64,000 bases of DNA from a bacterium (GCA_009772925.1 WOUQ01000001.1:1-64000), one strand, 5' to 3'. Shown: positions 42,010-50,386, counted from the first letter of the stretch. Notes: generated by a model from the letters alone, not told the origin. Made by a program: numbers and translations.

Positions 42010-42423
42010 TCAATATTGATCGGCCATCCATTCGTCCAGCGGCACGCAGGCGCGTTCGTTGGGCTTGGCGCTTCCGCCCAGCAAGGGGGTCAGGCAGATG
42101 TATTCCACGCCGTCCTCGGCCACCAGGTTGCTGACGGGCAGCCTGCCCACGGTCTCGAAGCCGCGGGTCTCCATGAGAATGAAATCGAACTGGTCGCCGA
42201 CGGTGACCTCCAGCCGGCCGCCGTTGCCTTCCCCATACTTGGCCCACCAGGATTGGGGATCGATGCCGTCGTAGCTGGGCGAGACCGAATCGGTGCCATG
42301 CTGGTGCCAGGCCATGATGGTGGGGCTCTGCATCTGGCTGTCGCAGGCGGCGGACTTGGCCATTGCACTGGCCATGGCGAAAGTCAGATTGTGGTCGGGG
42401 TAGTCAACGCGAAGGGTCTGCAT
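42010..42423 (-). CDS. AF1514-like (DUF5619-type) small protein
   Basis: A 137-residue soluble protein. The layout LTFAMASAMAKSAACDSQMQSPTIMAWHQ, then P..YDGIDPQSWWAKYGEGNGGRLEVTVGD..DFIL resembles the AF1514/DUF5619 family (helix, LAW strand, GW-Y, GG-L-V pattern). The match is from memory and imperfect. AAGGAGAAG precedes the ATG, and two TTGTC-type palindromes lie 54-122 bases upstream. The shared operators suggest control by the CarH-like regulator. Confidence 0.55.
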   Translation of the reverse strand: MQTLRVDYPDHNLTFAMASAMAKSAACDSQMQSPTIMAWHQHGTDSVSPSYDGIDPQSWWAKYGEGNGGRLEVTVGDQFDFILMETRGFETVGRLPVSNLVAEDGVEYICLTPLLGGSAKPNERACVPLDEWMADQY

Positions 42424-42476
42424 GGTCTTCTCCTTGAGTGTGAGAGGTTGCGGAGGACAGCGTGTGTCACCCCGTA

Positions 42477-42545
42477 TTTATTTGTCTAGGACAAATAAAA
42501 TATAGTTCAAGGAAAATTTAGAAAATTTATTAAATGTCCAGGACA
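42477..42545. promoter_or_regulatory. Second pair of CarH/LitR-type operators
   Basis: TTATTTGTC-TAG-GACAAATAA (42478-42498) and TGTCC-A-GGACA (42535-42545) have the same core as the operators at 31048-31122. The spacing between palindromes is about 52 bases (63 at the first locus). The DNA between is unusually A/T-rich for this genome. They lie before the minus-strand AF1514-like gene. Confidence 0.7.
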
Positions 42546-42620
42546 GAAATGGATTGAACATGCCCAGGAGGCAAGCGTAAGCAGGCTGGGAATCGCAGGT
42601 TGGCCGAGGTGGCTGGGGAC

Positions 42621-43037
42621 TCAGGTGTCTGCTTCCGCCATCAGCGAAAGGAACAGATTCAGCGCCCGCTGCGCCCCGCAGGGCGCGGTGTCGCGCAGCC
42701 GGCGCAGGCGCTCGGCGGCCTGCGTGCCGGCGTCGCCCGCCACGCAGGGGCCGTAGCCCATGCTCCAGTCGGCGAACTGCCTGCGCTGCAACGGTTCCCG
42801 GAACAGCAGGCGCATATCCGCGTGGCGGGGATCGGTGCCCAAGCGCGCCAGCAGTTCGTCCAGCGCGGCACCCGGTCCCTCCAGTATCTGGAAGAACAGA
42901 CCGCCGTGGCATTGCAGGTGGCCGCTGATGTCGCGGCTTGCATTGTTTCGCCTGGATTGTTCGAGGATGCGCTCGATGTCGGCCTGCCCGATGCCGGGAG
43001 CGGCCACGCTGATGTAGGCGAGATGCTGGAGGGGCAT
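42621..43037 (-). CDS. BLUF-domain blue-light photoreceptor
   Basis: A 138-residue protein from ATG 43037, almost entirely a BLUF domain with a short helical tail. The residues that define the FAD photocycle are all in register with AppA: Tyr8 (HLAYIS), Asn32 (RRNNAS), Gln50 (LFFQILEGP), Trp91 and Met93 (ADWSMGY). There is no output domain, so it should signal by protein-protein contact, as in other short BLUF proteins. It lies upstream of the operator pair at 42477-42545 and adds a second light sensor to the region. Confidence 0.92.
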   Translation of the reverse strand: MPLQHLAYISVAAPGIGQADIERILEQSRRNNASRDISGHLQCHGGLFFQILEGPGAALDELLARLGTDPRHADMRLLFREPLQRRQFADWSMGYGPCVAGDAGTQAAERLRRLRDTAPCGAQRALNLFLSLMAEADT

Positions 43038-43204
43038 GGCTGGAGGGTGGAGATGCGCGAGGGCGGCAAGCTTGCGGCAACTTCCACGGCCCGGCAAGCA
43101 CAGGCCTGCCACGATGTGCCCGCGTGCATTCGGGAACCATGGCGCCCCCGCCGCGACAAACACAGGGTTCGGCAGCGAGCCGAAATCACCGAAGGAGACT
43201 GACC

Positions 43205-43732
43205 ATGTCATTGCACAAGCATTTTTCCGCGAGCCGGCTCCTGACAGCCCTGGCCTGCGCTGTCGTCCTGTCCGCTCCCGCCGCCGCCGATCACTGGCGC
43301 GGCCATCCCGGCATGGGCAATTACGGCCACTGCCCGCAGTACCACGGCATGGACAACTGCCCGCACAAACCCGCCGGGCCGATGATGCAACGCATGTCCG
43401 GCAAGATGCTGGGCGTGCAGATCAGCGACCTGCCCAACGCCATGCTGGACGCGGGCGAGGTGGGCTATGGCGTCAACGTGGAGAAGGTTCAGCCCGACAG
43501 CGCGGCCGCCAGCGCCGGCATCCAGGCCGGCGACCTGATCGTCGAATTCGCCGGCAAGCCGGTGCTGTCGGCGGAACGCCTGCGCTGGCTGGTGCGCAAA
43601 TCGGAAGCGGGCAAGGCCCTCGACGTCAAACTTATGCGCGAAGGCAAGCCGGTCGCGGTGAAGGTCACCCTTGCCGAGCCGGCGCCCAAGGAGAAGTGCG
43701 AGCCCAAAGGTCCTCCCCGCGTCGGCACCTGA
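43205..43732 (+). CDS. Exported PDZ-domain protein with metal-ligand-rich N terminus
   Basis: A 175-residue protein from ATG 43205 with AAGGAG upstream. The signal peptide ends AAAAD. The next 30 residues are rich in His, Met and Cys (HWRGHPGMGNYGHCPQYHGM, then DNCPHKP). A PDZ domain follows (GYGVNVEKVQPDSAAASAGIQAGDLIVEFAGKPV). The layout suggests a periplasmic adaptor that could bind metal through its N terminus. There is no protease domain. It is convergent with a cytochrome c gene. Confidence 0.8.
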   Translation: MSLHKHFSASRLLTALACAVVLSAPAAADHWRGHPGMGNYGHCPQYHGMDNCPHKPAGPMMQRMSGKMLGVQISDLPNAMLDAGEVGYGVNVEKVQPDSAAASAGIQAGDLIVEFAGKPVLSAERLRWLVRKSEAGKALDVKLMREGKPVAVKVTLAEPAPKEKCEPKGPPRVGT

Positions 43733-43742
43733 ATGCCACCCC

Positions 43743-43766
43743 CCTCCGGGACCTCGGTCCCGGAGG
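43743..43766. terminator. Bidirectional hairpin between convergent genes
   Basis: CCTCCGGGACC and GGTCCCGGAGG form a perfect 11-bp stem with a 2-base loop just after the PDZ gene and before the convergent cytochrome gene. It lacks a T tract but is placed as a shared 3' end structure. Confidence 0.55.
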
Positions 43767-43811
43767 CGTGGCCGGCATCAGGCCCGGCTGAAGCGCCTCC
43801 CGGGACTCCCG

Positions 43812-44240
43812 CTATTTCGTCTGCAATCGGTTGAGGTAGTCGATCAAGGCGAAGATGCGGCTGCGTACGAAGAACTCGGCGTTATAGGGATAGTCGTCGA
43901 ACTCAGGACTGCCGCTGGCCAGATAGGCATTGCCCCAGATCGGCATGTCCCGGCTGCCATGGGCGGGATACGTGACGCGGCCGTCGATGGCCTCGTAGAC
44001 GCGGGCAAACGGGAAAACGCCGCCGTTGTTCTTGGTCATCACCGTCAGGTCAGGCATCTGAACCTTCAGCAATGGTGCGAAGAACCCCTCGCCCTTGCCG
44101 CTGAGGCCATGACATGAGGCACAGTTGGCGCGATATTCCCTCATGCCGATGTCTGGCTGCTCGCCTGCGGCCAGACCGGTTCCCGCCACGAGGGCGAGCA
44201 GCCCGGCGCATGCCGCCAGTCTTTGCATGCGTGATTTCAT
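43812..44240 (-). CDS. Exported single-haem cytochrome c
   Basis: A 142-residue protein with a signal peptide (RLAACAGLLALVAGTGLAAG), haem site CASCHG and likely distal Met in SRDMPIWGNAY. The spacing fits class I cytochromes such as those linked to sulfur or alcohol oxidation. AAAAGGAGG lies 5 bases upstream of the ATG, a very strong site. It is transcribed toward the PDZ gene. Partner enzyme unknown. Confidence 0.88.
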   Translation of the reverse strand: MKSRMQRLAACAGLLALVAGTGLAAGEQPDIGMREYRANCASCHGLSGKGEGFFAPLLKVQMPDLTVMTKNNGGVFPFARVYEAIDGRVTYPAHGSRDMPIWGNAYLASGSPEFDDYPYNAEFFVRSRIFALIDYLNRLQTK

Positions 44241-44329
44241 AAGAACCTCCTTTTAGGAAAACTGAAACTCCACCGTTCCCCCACTTTCTTTCTAGCCCAA
44301 GGGGGCCGCTGCAAGGTCAATAAGGAGGT

Positions 44330-45061
44330 TCAGCGCGGGAGATTGTTCCCTGGCGAGGGCTGCAGCAATGCCTTGATAAAGGCATTGCCATGGCCTGGGC
44401 TGCGATAGTGGAGGTAGGACTTCACCATGAACTGGCAGGGATTCATGGCGTAATAAATCTCGCTGATCTCATCGACGCCTGCGAAGCCTTCGAGTTGGCC
44501 GTAGCCGGCCAACAATGCGCTGCGCTCCGGTTCCGGCAGGACAGAGAGCTGGGCTACGGCGGCGATGTATTCATGCGCGGCCAGTTCCGGGCATGACCGG
44601 CCGCAAGCGGCATGGATGGCGGCATGCGTCAGTTCGTGCGTGATATAGCTGCGCCACACGCCGGGACTCATGCCCAGTCGCAGCCCCGGGCTGTCGACGG
44701 CACTGAACGCGGCCTGTGCCCGGGCGAAATCGAGGATGTGGATGCTGCGCTGACGGCTATCGTAATCGGCGAGGGCGAACGGTTCCGAGATGGCGCCCTC
44801 CAGGTGGCCGACAACGTGAATGGTCATCCCCGCCGGCAACTTCAGGCCGCTTGCGGTAAGGAAGGCTTCCGATTCAGACACCGCCTTGCAGGCCTGTTGG
44901 CGGTCATGTTCGCTCGCGGCGAGCACGTCTATGCTGGTGTCGAGGCAGGCGACGGGCGCGGCCTGGGCTGGTGACGATATTGCCGCGGCGAGGGCCCAGC
45001 AGATCACCCCGAGCAAAAAAGGCCCGGGAAATGCGGGCAAGCGGTGGGTTCGGGTGGGCAT
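44330..45061 (-). CDS. Exported HExxH putative zinc metallopeptidase-like protein (DUF6639-like)
   Basis: A 243-residue protein from the ATG at 45061 (an ATG 27 bases earlier is possible), with a signal peptide or anchor (FPGPFLLGVICWALAAAISS). The zinc motif ITHELTHAAIHAACG is followed about 17 residues later by AAHEYIAAVAQLS, giving HELTH plus a likely third ligand. Four Cys could form disulfides. It resembles DUF6639 proteins as I recall them. No propeptide or obvious substrate. It ends 89 bases before the cytochrome start on the same strand. Confidence 0.65.
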   Translation of the reverse strand: MPTRTHRLPAFPGPFLLGVICWALAAAISSPAQAAPVACLDTSIDVLAASEHDRQQACKAVSESEAFLTASGLKLPAGMTIHVVGHLEGAISEPFALADYDSRQRSIHILDFARAQAAFSAVDSPGLRLGMSPGVWRSYITHELTHAAIHAACGRSCPELAAHEYIAAVAQLSVLPEPERSALLAGYGQLEGFAGVDEISEIYYAMNPCQFMVKSYLHYRSPGHGNAFIKALLQPSPGNNLPR

Positions 45062-45341
45062 GGTTTGTCGGGCTGTTGTGTTCAGCATAGCCCGTTAGCA
45101 TCCGCCCAACGCTGAATCGGACAGAGTCCAGCCCGCGTGCCGAACTGCGGCGGCTTGAACATGAAGCGTTCCATAGGCGGACCGAGGACCAACGATCCCG
45201 GCTCGGCCAATGTGGATGCTTACTTGCCCTGTATGTTGCCCGAGCGGCTCACCCGGTACCGCCCTTGAGTCAGGTCAAGCAACCCTCGCGGAAGCCCGTT
45301 AATGGCTGCCGGCGCTCAGTCCGGCAAGCCTTCACGAAGGC

Positions 45342-45641
45342 TTAGACGCAGCCAGTCGGCTGGGGCAGACCACCGTACTTGGTGATCATCTTCATGGGGC
45401 CCCGGGGGAAGAGGTCGTACAGCTTTTGCGCCTTGCGGTCCATGCCGTGCAGCTTGGCGAAATCGCGGATGGGCGGCACGGTCTGGGTTTCGCCGAACAC
45501 TTCCCGAGCCGACAGGATGTACTTCACATGTTCATCCGTGAGTTCGAAGTTGTCGTCCAGGCGAGCCAGTTCGTACATGATTTCCTCCGTCCAGATGGAG
45601 GGGTCTACCAGATAACCGTTGCCGGTAAGTTCGAGTTCCAT
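45342..45641 (-). CDS. DsrC/TusE-family sulfur-carrier-like protein
   Basis: A 99-residue protein from ATG 45641 (MELELTGNGYLVDPSIWTEE). Family landmarks are HVKYILSAREVF, PPIRDFAKLHG and the C-terminal GGLPQPTGCV. The conserved penultimate Cys is present, but the second C-terminal Cys of true DsrC (about ten residues upstream) is absent (MKMITKYGG). That favours a TusE-like or regulatory relative. It may carry sulfur for tRNA thiolation or act with heterodisulfide-type enzymes. The stop codon lies inside an 8-bp palindrome (45326-45343). Confidence 0.88.
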   Translation of the reverse strand: MELELTGNGYLVDPSIWTEEIMYELARLDDNFELTDEHVKYILSAREVFGETQTVPPIRDFAKLHGMDRKAQKLYDLFPRGPMKMITKYGGLPQPTGCV

Positions 45642-45906
45642 GGGGAATCCTGTTGCGTTGAGACTGGTTCGAAGTATACCGGGACTGCCGCGCAAACCCG
45701 CGCTAAACCCCATGGTGAGTAGGGGCCCTGAAGACTCGCAGCACCCATCCCTGTCCATGGTCCCTGCGCCGACCGGTTTGATGCCTTTCGGCCTGAAGAT
45801 TGGCGGGTTACCGCTGGTTCCTGCCAGTCGGCCCGGGCGAACCACCGTCGCGGAATCGGCTAGCCCGGTCAGCCATACGTGGGCCGGCGCCTATAGCACG
45901 TGCCAG

Positions 45907-46230
45907 TCAAGCCGCCAGTTTGGAGCTTGCCAGCCTATTCAGGCTCACACCCTGTTCCGCAGCCTGCATGGCAAGTGCACGATGCAGTTCGGGCGGAATC
46001 CTGACCCGAAACTCGCCGCTGTAGTGCTTCTCAGCCAAGGGGATCGGGATCGCCTCGCCCGAAGCCTCCATTTCGGCCACAACCTCGCACACAAGTTGGC
46101 GAATGCCCTGCAGAGCCGCCACTGGATCGTCCGCGAGCCAGGATAGGGAAGGAAACTCCGTGCATAAGCCAACTTGTTCCCCGTCTTCCGGCGACCAAGT
46201 GACCCGATAAGTGTAGTGATCAGCGCTCAT
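45907..46230 (-). CDS. hicB: HicB-type antitoxin
   Basis: A 107-residue antitoxin from ATG 46230 (MSADHYTYRVTWSPEDGEQ). It has the partial RNase-H-like HicB fold with GLCTEFPSLSWLADDPVAAL, then a ribbon-helix-helix DNA-binding domain (FRVRIPPELHRALAMQAAEQGVSLNRLASS). It overlaps the hicA gene by 11 bases and follows it. In HicAB systems HicB blocks the toxin and represses the operon. Confidence 0.9.
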   Translation of the reverse strand: MSADHYTYRVTWSPEDGEQVGLCTEFPSLSWLADDPVAALQGIRQLVCEVVAEMEASGEAIPIPLAEKHYSGEFRVRIPPELHRALAMQAAEQGVSLNRLASSKLAA

Positions 46231-46477
46231 GACGCATGCCCTCAAGCTTGTCGATTGCCAACAGCACCTGTCGAACCTGATAGGGCTTTGCCTTGCCCTT
46301 GGTTTCCTGGATGTTGATCCGCGGGTCGCCCACCCAGGGCGTCTTGAAGATCGCATGGCTGGTGCCAGTCTGGCGCGCCTTCCCAAAGTACTCCTCACAA
46401 ACCTTCTTGAGGTCGTTGTAGCGGACGTTCGCGGGTTCGCGACGCATCTGCTCGATGATCTTCCGAGAGGCTACCAT
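46220..46477 (-). CDS. hicA: HicA-type mRNA interferase toxin
   Basis: An 85-residue toxin of the HicA family. The dsRBD-like fold includes RYNDLKKVCEEYFGKARQTG and the catalytic-His segment TSHAIFKTPW, then INIQETKGKAKPYQVRQVL. The gene comes before its antitoxin, the usual order. A TATATT-like sequence lies just upstream of the ATG. It should cleave mRNA on the ribosome or nearby when not bound by HicB. Confidence 0.9.
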   Translation of the reverse strand: MVASRKIIEQMRREPANVRYNDLKKVCEEYFGKARQTGTSHAIFKTPWVGDPRINIQETKGKAKPYQVRQVLLAIDKLEGMRHER

Positions 46478-46613
46478 GCGAGAATGGTATCAATATAGGC
46501 ACCAAGCGCAAAGCCGTCCGATGGTTGAGCCAGCTCGGATACCGCGAAGTCCGGAATAGACACCGACCTGTCCGACGATGATGCGCGCCCCGATGGCAGC
46601 CCTCGTGGAAAGA

Positions 46614-46976
46614 TCAGCCCTTGCGGTAGACCGTGCCGGTGAACAGGGCCACCCGCTTGTCGCCGGCGCGGATTTCCACTTGGTAGACGCCGGTCTTGCG
46701 GGTCAGGCTGACTTCTTTGGCCACGGCCTCCAGGGTGTCGCCGGCGGCACAGGGCGCCAGGTGCTCGATGTGGGCGGCGAGGGACACGGCCAGGGTGCCG
46801 TGCGAGTTGGAGGCCAGGGCGAAGGCGGAATCGGCGAGGGCGAAGAGGAAGCCGCCGTGGGCGGAACCCCAGTTGTTGAGATGCTCGCGCCGGAGTTGCA
46901 CGCTCATGCGGGCTTCACCGGGGGCGGTAACCTCGCCTTCGAAGCCGAGGAGTTTCATGAACGGGTCGAGGTGCAT
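46614..46976 (-). CDS. paaI: PaaI-type hotdog thioesterase
   Basis: A 120-residue hotdog thioesterase from ATG 46976 (MHLDPFMKLLGFEGE). Motif HGGFLFALADSAFALASNSHG contains the HGG and Asp of the PaaI active site. PaaI removes CoA from stalled hydroxyphenylacetyl-CoA-type intermediates. It is the last gene of the arylacetate operon and is separated from paaK by a spacer holding a REP-like repeat. Confidence 0.88.
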   Translation of the reverse strand: MHLDPFMKLLGFEGEVTAPGEARMSVQLRREHLNNWGSAHGGFLFALADSAFALASNSHGTLAVSLAAHIEHLAPCAAGDTLEAVAKEVSLTRKTGVYQVEIRAGDKRVALFTGTVYRKG

Positions 46977-47001
46977 GGCCTTCGCTCCAGAAGAATGTCC
47001 A

Positions 47002-47068
47002 GAACCCTCTCCCGCGCTGCCGCGCACCCCTCCCCCGCCTGCGGGGGAGGGGCTGGGGGAGAGGGAAA
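47002..47068. repeat. REP-like GC-rich palindrome between paaI and paaK
   Basis: CCCCTCCCCCGCCTGCGG and GGGAGGGGCTGGGGGAGAGG make a palindrome of the family also seen at 4912-4952, 48932-49034 and 50916-51016. Confidence 0.85.
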
Positions 47069-47090
47069 AGTGGTGGCTACCCGCACCCGT

Positions 47091-48419
47091 TCAGTTCTGC
47101 CCCCGCTTGTCCACCACCCGCTTGGCCTTGCCGGTGAAGCGCTCCAGGGTGCGCGGCGCGGCCAGCTCGACGTTGGCGCGGATGCCGGCGACGGTGAGGA
47201 TTTCCTTGCCGATGCGGTCCTTCAGGCGCTGCATGCGGTCCATGCGGTCGGACAGCAGCTCGGGCAGCACCTCCACCTTCACCGTGAGCTGGTCCAGGGT
47301 GCCGGGGCGCTCCACCTCGATCATGTAGTGGGGCGTGGTGCCCTCCACGCGCAGCAGGGCTTCCTCGATCTGCGAGGGGAAGACGTTGACGCCGCGGATG
47401 ATGAGCATGTCGTCGGTGCGCCCGGTGACCCGGCTCATGCGCACCGTGGTGCGGCCGCAGGCGCAGGGTTCTCGGGTCAGGCGGGCGATGTCGCGGGTGC
47501 GGTAGCGCAGCAGCGGCATGGCTTCCTTGGTCAGGGCGGTGAATACCAGCTCGCCTTCCTCGCCGTCCCCGACCGACTCCAGGGTGTCCGGGTCCAGGCA
47601 CTCGACGAGGAAATGGTCTTCCTGGATGTGCATGCCGTCGCGGTGGGCGCATTCGCCGGAGACGCCGGGGCCGATGACTTCCGACAGGCCGTAGTTGTTG
47701 AAGGCCAGGATGTCCAGGTCGGCTTCGATCTGCTGGCGCATCTCCTCGGTCCACGGCTCGGCGCCGAAATGGCCGAACTTCAGCGGTAGGCGGCGCGGGT
47801 CGATGCCCATCTCACGCGCCGTCTCGGCGATGGTCAGGGCGTAGCTGGGCGTGCACACCAGGACCTCGGCGCCCAGGTCCTGGATGATCTCGATCTGCCG
47901 GCGGGTGTTGCCGGAAGCGGCCGGTACCACCGCCGCGCCCACCTTCTCGATGCCGTAGTGCAGGCCGAAGCCCCCGGTGAAGAGGCCGTAGCCGAAGGCC
48001 ACGTGCACGGTGTGCCGGGGCTGGAGGCCTCCGGCGACGAGGAAGCGGGCGCACAGGTCGGACCAGGTTTGCAGGTCCTTCGCCGTGTAGGCGACGAAGG
48101 TGGGCTTGCCGGTGGTGCCCGATGAGCCGTGGATGCGGGCGAGTTGCTCGCGCGGCACGGTGATGAAGCCCAGGGGATGGTGGCGGCGCAGGTCGTCCTT
48201 GGTGGTGAAGGGCAGGCGGCGCAGGTCGTCGAGGGACTTGATGGTCCTGGCCGTGATGCCGCGCAGGGCGAAGGCTTCGCGGTAGAAGGGCACGTGCGCC
48301 ACCCGTTCCACGACCTCGCGCAGACGGGTCAGTTGCAGGGCCTCCAGCTCGGCGCGGGGCAGGGTTTCGTCGCGGTCGCGGACGGCGTTGTCGATGGGGG
48401 GCGGTTGGACGGTGTGCAT
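47091..48419 (-). CDS. paaK: Phenylacetate-CoA ligase (first copy)
   Basis: A 442-residue AMP-forming ligase. The P-loop is [21 protein letters not shown], followed by [33 protein letters not shown] and [22 protein letters not shown], all typical of PaaK. A C-terminal domain with [12 protein letters not shown] completes it. It activates phenylacetate or a substituted arylacetate to the CoA thioester. It lies 34 bases downstream of the ACT gene, in the same transcription unit as a second ligase (49052). Confidence 0.95.
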   Translation of the reverse strand: MHTVQPPPIDNAVRDRDETLPRAELEALQLTRLREVVERVAHVPFYREAFALRGITARTIKSLDDLRRLPFTTKDDLRRHHPLGFITVPREQLARIHGSSGTTGKPTFVAYTAKDLQTWSDLCARFLVAGGLQPRHTVHVAFGYGLFTGGFGLHYGIEKVGAAVVPAASGNTRRQIEIIQDLGAEVLVCTPSYALTIAETAREMGIDPRRLPLKFGHFGAEPWTEEMRQQIEADLDILAFNNYGLSEVIGPGVSGECAHRDGMHIQEDHFLVECLDPDTLESVGDGEEGELVFTALTKEAMPLLRYRTRDIARLTREPCACGRTTVRMSRVTGRTDDMLIIRGVNVFPSQIEEALLRVEGTTPHYMIEVERPGTLDQLTVKVEVLPELLSDRMDRMQRLKDRIGKEILTVAGIRANVELAAPRTLERFTGKAKRVVDKRGQN

Positions 48420-48453
48420 GGCGTCAGGTCAGGTGAGCCGCTGGCCGGGGCCC

Positions 48454-48879
48454 TCAATACAACTCTTCCTCCTGGATCACGCCGATCCCCGCCTGCTCCA
48501 GCACCTCGATGGCCGCGTCCGGGTCCTCGAAGCGGAACAGCAGCACGGCCTTGACGTTGCGGCGCAGGGCGAAGGCGTACATGTACTCGATGTTGATGCC
48601 GGCCTCGGCCAGCACGGCCAGCATCTTTACCAGGCCGCCGGGCTGGTCATCCACGTCCACGGCCACCACGTCGGTGACGTTCACCACCCAGCCGTCCTTT
48701 TCCAGCACCGACTTGGCGAATTCCCAGTCCTTCAGCACCAGGCGCAGGATGCCGAACTGCTCGGTGTCGGCGAGCGAGATGCTGACCAGGTTGATGTCGG
48801 CGGCGGCCAGCACCTGGAGCGGTTCCAGCAGGCTGCCAGGGCGGTTTTCCAGGAAGACGGAGAGTTGCGGGAGTTTCAT
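48454..48879 (-). CDS. Tandem ACT-domain protein
   Basis: A 141-residue protein made of two ACT domains: residues 1-65 (LSVFLENRPGSLLEPLQVLA...INLVSISLADTEQFGILRLV) and 70-141 (VVAVDVDDQPGGLVKMLAVLAEAGINIEYMYAF). ACT pairs bind amino acids or related acids. Between two phenylacetate-CoA ligase genes it probably senses an aromatic ligand and tunes the pathway, as proposed for similar gene pairs. Confidence 0.9.
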   Translation of the reverse strand: MKLPQLSVFLENRPGSLLEPLQVLAAADINLVSISLADTEQFGILRLVLKDWEFAKSVLEKDGWVVNVTDVVAVDVDDQPGGLVKMLAVLAEAGINIEYMYAFALRRNVKAVLLFRFEDPDAAIEVLEQAGIGVIQEEELY

Positions 48880-48931
48880 GGATGACTCCTATCGATGGAT
48901 CCGAAGAACATGGCGGAAGGCACGGCGTATT

Positions 48932-49034
48932 TCCCCCTCTCCCCCCGGGAGAGGGTCGGGGTGAGGGAACACGGGCGGGTTCCAGCAAGCGCCGTTCCCT
49001 CTCCCCCAGCCCCTCCCCCGGCGGGGGAGGGGGG
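48932..49034. repeat. Two REP-like palindromes between the ACT and second paaK genes
   Basis: CCCCTCTCCCCCCGGGAGAG with GGTCGGGGTGAGGG, then CCCTCTCCCCCAGCCCCTCC with GGGGGAGGGGGG, form two copies about 35 bases apart. Confidence 0.85.
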
Positions 49035-49051
49035 TGTTGTTTCGGCCTGCT

Positions 49052-50386
49052 TCAGCCATTGCGTTTATCGATCACCCGTTTGGCCTTGCCTTCGCTGCGC
49101 TGGATGCTGTGCGGACCGACCAGGCGCAGGCCGACGCGGATGCCGAGAATGTGCTCGATGGCATGGGCGAGGCGGGCGCGCACTTCCTCGAGGGCGCGCA
49201 CCTTGTCGCTGAACACTTCCGGCGTGACTTCCACTTCCACGGTCATCTGATCCAGGCCCTGCTCGCGGGTCAGGAGGATCTGGTAGTGGGGCAGGGTGCC
49301 TTCGACATTCAGCAGGGCGGCTTCCACCTGGGACGGATAGACATTGACGCCACGGATGATGAACATGTCGTCGGAACGCCTACCGATGCGCCGGATGCGG
49401 CGGATGGTGCGACCGCAGCCGCAACGCTCGGGCAGGATGGCGGTGATGTCGCGGGTGCGGTAGCGGATCATCGGCATGGCCTTCTTGCTGAGCGTGGTCA
49501 GCACCAGCTCGCCCTCGCTGCCGTCCGGCAGCACCTCGCCGGTTTCCGGATCGATGATCTCCGGATAGAAGTGATCCTCGAACACGTGCAGGCCCTCGTG
49601 CTGGCTGCATTCGCTGGCCACGCCCGGGCCGATGATTTCCGAGAGGCCGTAGATGTCGAAGGCCTTGATGCCGGTGTCCGCCTCGATGCGGGCGCGCATG
49701 GCGTCGGACCAGGGCTCGGCGCCGAAGACGCCGACGCGCAGCGGCATGGCCTTGAGGTCGACGCCCATTTCCATGGCCTTCTCGGCCAGGTGCATGAAGT
49801 AGCTGGGCGTGGCGCAGATCGCCGTCACGCCGAAGTCGCGCAGGACCATGATCTGCCGGTCGGTGTTGCCGCCGGAGATGGGGATCACCGTCGCGCCCAG
49901 GGTCTCGGCGCCGTAGTGGGCGCCCAGGCCGCCGGTGAAGAGGCCGTAGCCGAAGGCGTTCTGCACGATGTCGCCGCGGTGCAGGCCGCAGGCGGCGAAG
50001 GTGCGGGTCATCACCTCGGCCCAGACCTCGACGTCCTCGCGGGTGTAGGCGACGACGATGGGCTTGCCGGTGGTGCCCGAGGAGGCGTGCAGCCGCACCA
50101 CGTCGGCCATGGGGCTGGCGAACAGGCCGAAGGGGTAGGTATCGCGCAGGTCGGTCTTCACCGTGAAGGGCAGTTTGGCAATGTCGGCCAGGCTCTGCAT
50201 GGACTCCGGCGTCAGGCCGCGTTTCTCCAGGCGCTGGCGGAACAGGGGCACCTTCTCGTAGGCGCGGCCCACCACCGCCTTGAGGCGGCGCAGTTGCACC
50301 TCGCGCAACTGGGCTTCGGGCAGGAAGTCGGGGGCGCTGACCGGGTGGAAACCACCGGCGGCATCGTTCCAGAGTTCGTGGTGCAT
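49052..50386 (-). CDS. paaK: Phenylacetate-CoA ligase (second copy)
   Basis: A 444-residue AMP-forming ligase with P-loop [54 protein letters not shown] and GELVLTTLSKKAMPMIRYRTRD. It is clearly related to but distinct from the first copy, so the two may prefer different arylacetates (for example phenyl- versus indole- or hydroxyphenylacetate). It starts 14 bases after iorB, which supports a direct link from arylpyruvate oxidation to CoA-ester chemistry. Confidence 0.95.
   Translation of the reverse strand: MHHELWNDAAGGFHPVSAPDFLPEAQLREVQLRRLKAVVGRAYEKVPLFRQRLEKRGLTPESMQSLADIAKLPFTVKTDLRDTYPFGLFASPMADVVRLHASSGTTGKPIVVAYTREDVEVWAEVMTRTFAACGLHRGDIVQNAFGYGLFTGGLGAHYGAETLGATVIPISGGNTDRQIMVLRDFGVTAICATPSYFMHLAEKAMEMGVDLKAMPLRVGVFGAEPWSDAMRARIEADTGIKAFDIYGLSEIIGPGVASECSQHEGLHVFEDHFYPEIIDPETGEVLPDGSEGELVLTTLSKKAMPMIRYRTRDITAILPERCGCGRTIRRIRRIGRRSDDMFIIRGVNVYPSQVEAALLNVEGTLPHYQILLTREQGLDQMTVEVEVTPEVFSDKVRALEEVRARLAHAIEHILGIRVGLRLVGPHSIQRSEGKAKRVIDKRNG

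Noticed and set aside
45062-45341. 280-base gap between the putative protease gene and the DsrC-like gene
   Set aside because: Apart from an 8-bp palindrome at the DsrC stop (45326-45343, no T tract) no gene or RNA could be supported.
45642-45906. 265-base gap between the DsrC-like and hicB genes
   Set aside because: I looked for tRNA, small proteins and hairpins on both strands and saw nothing supportable.
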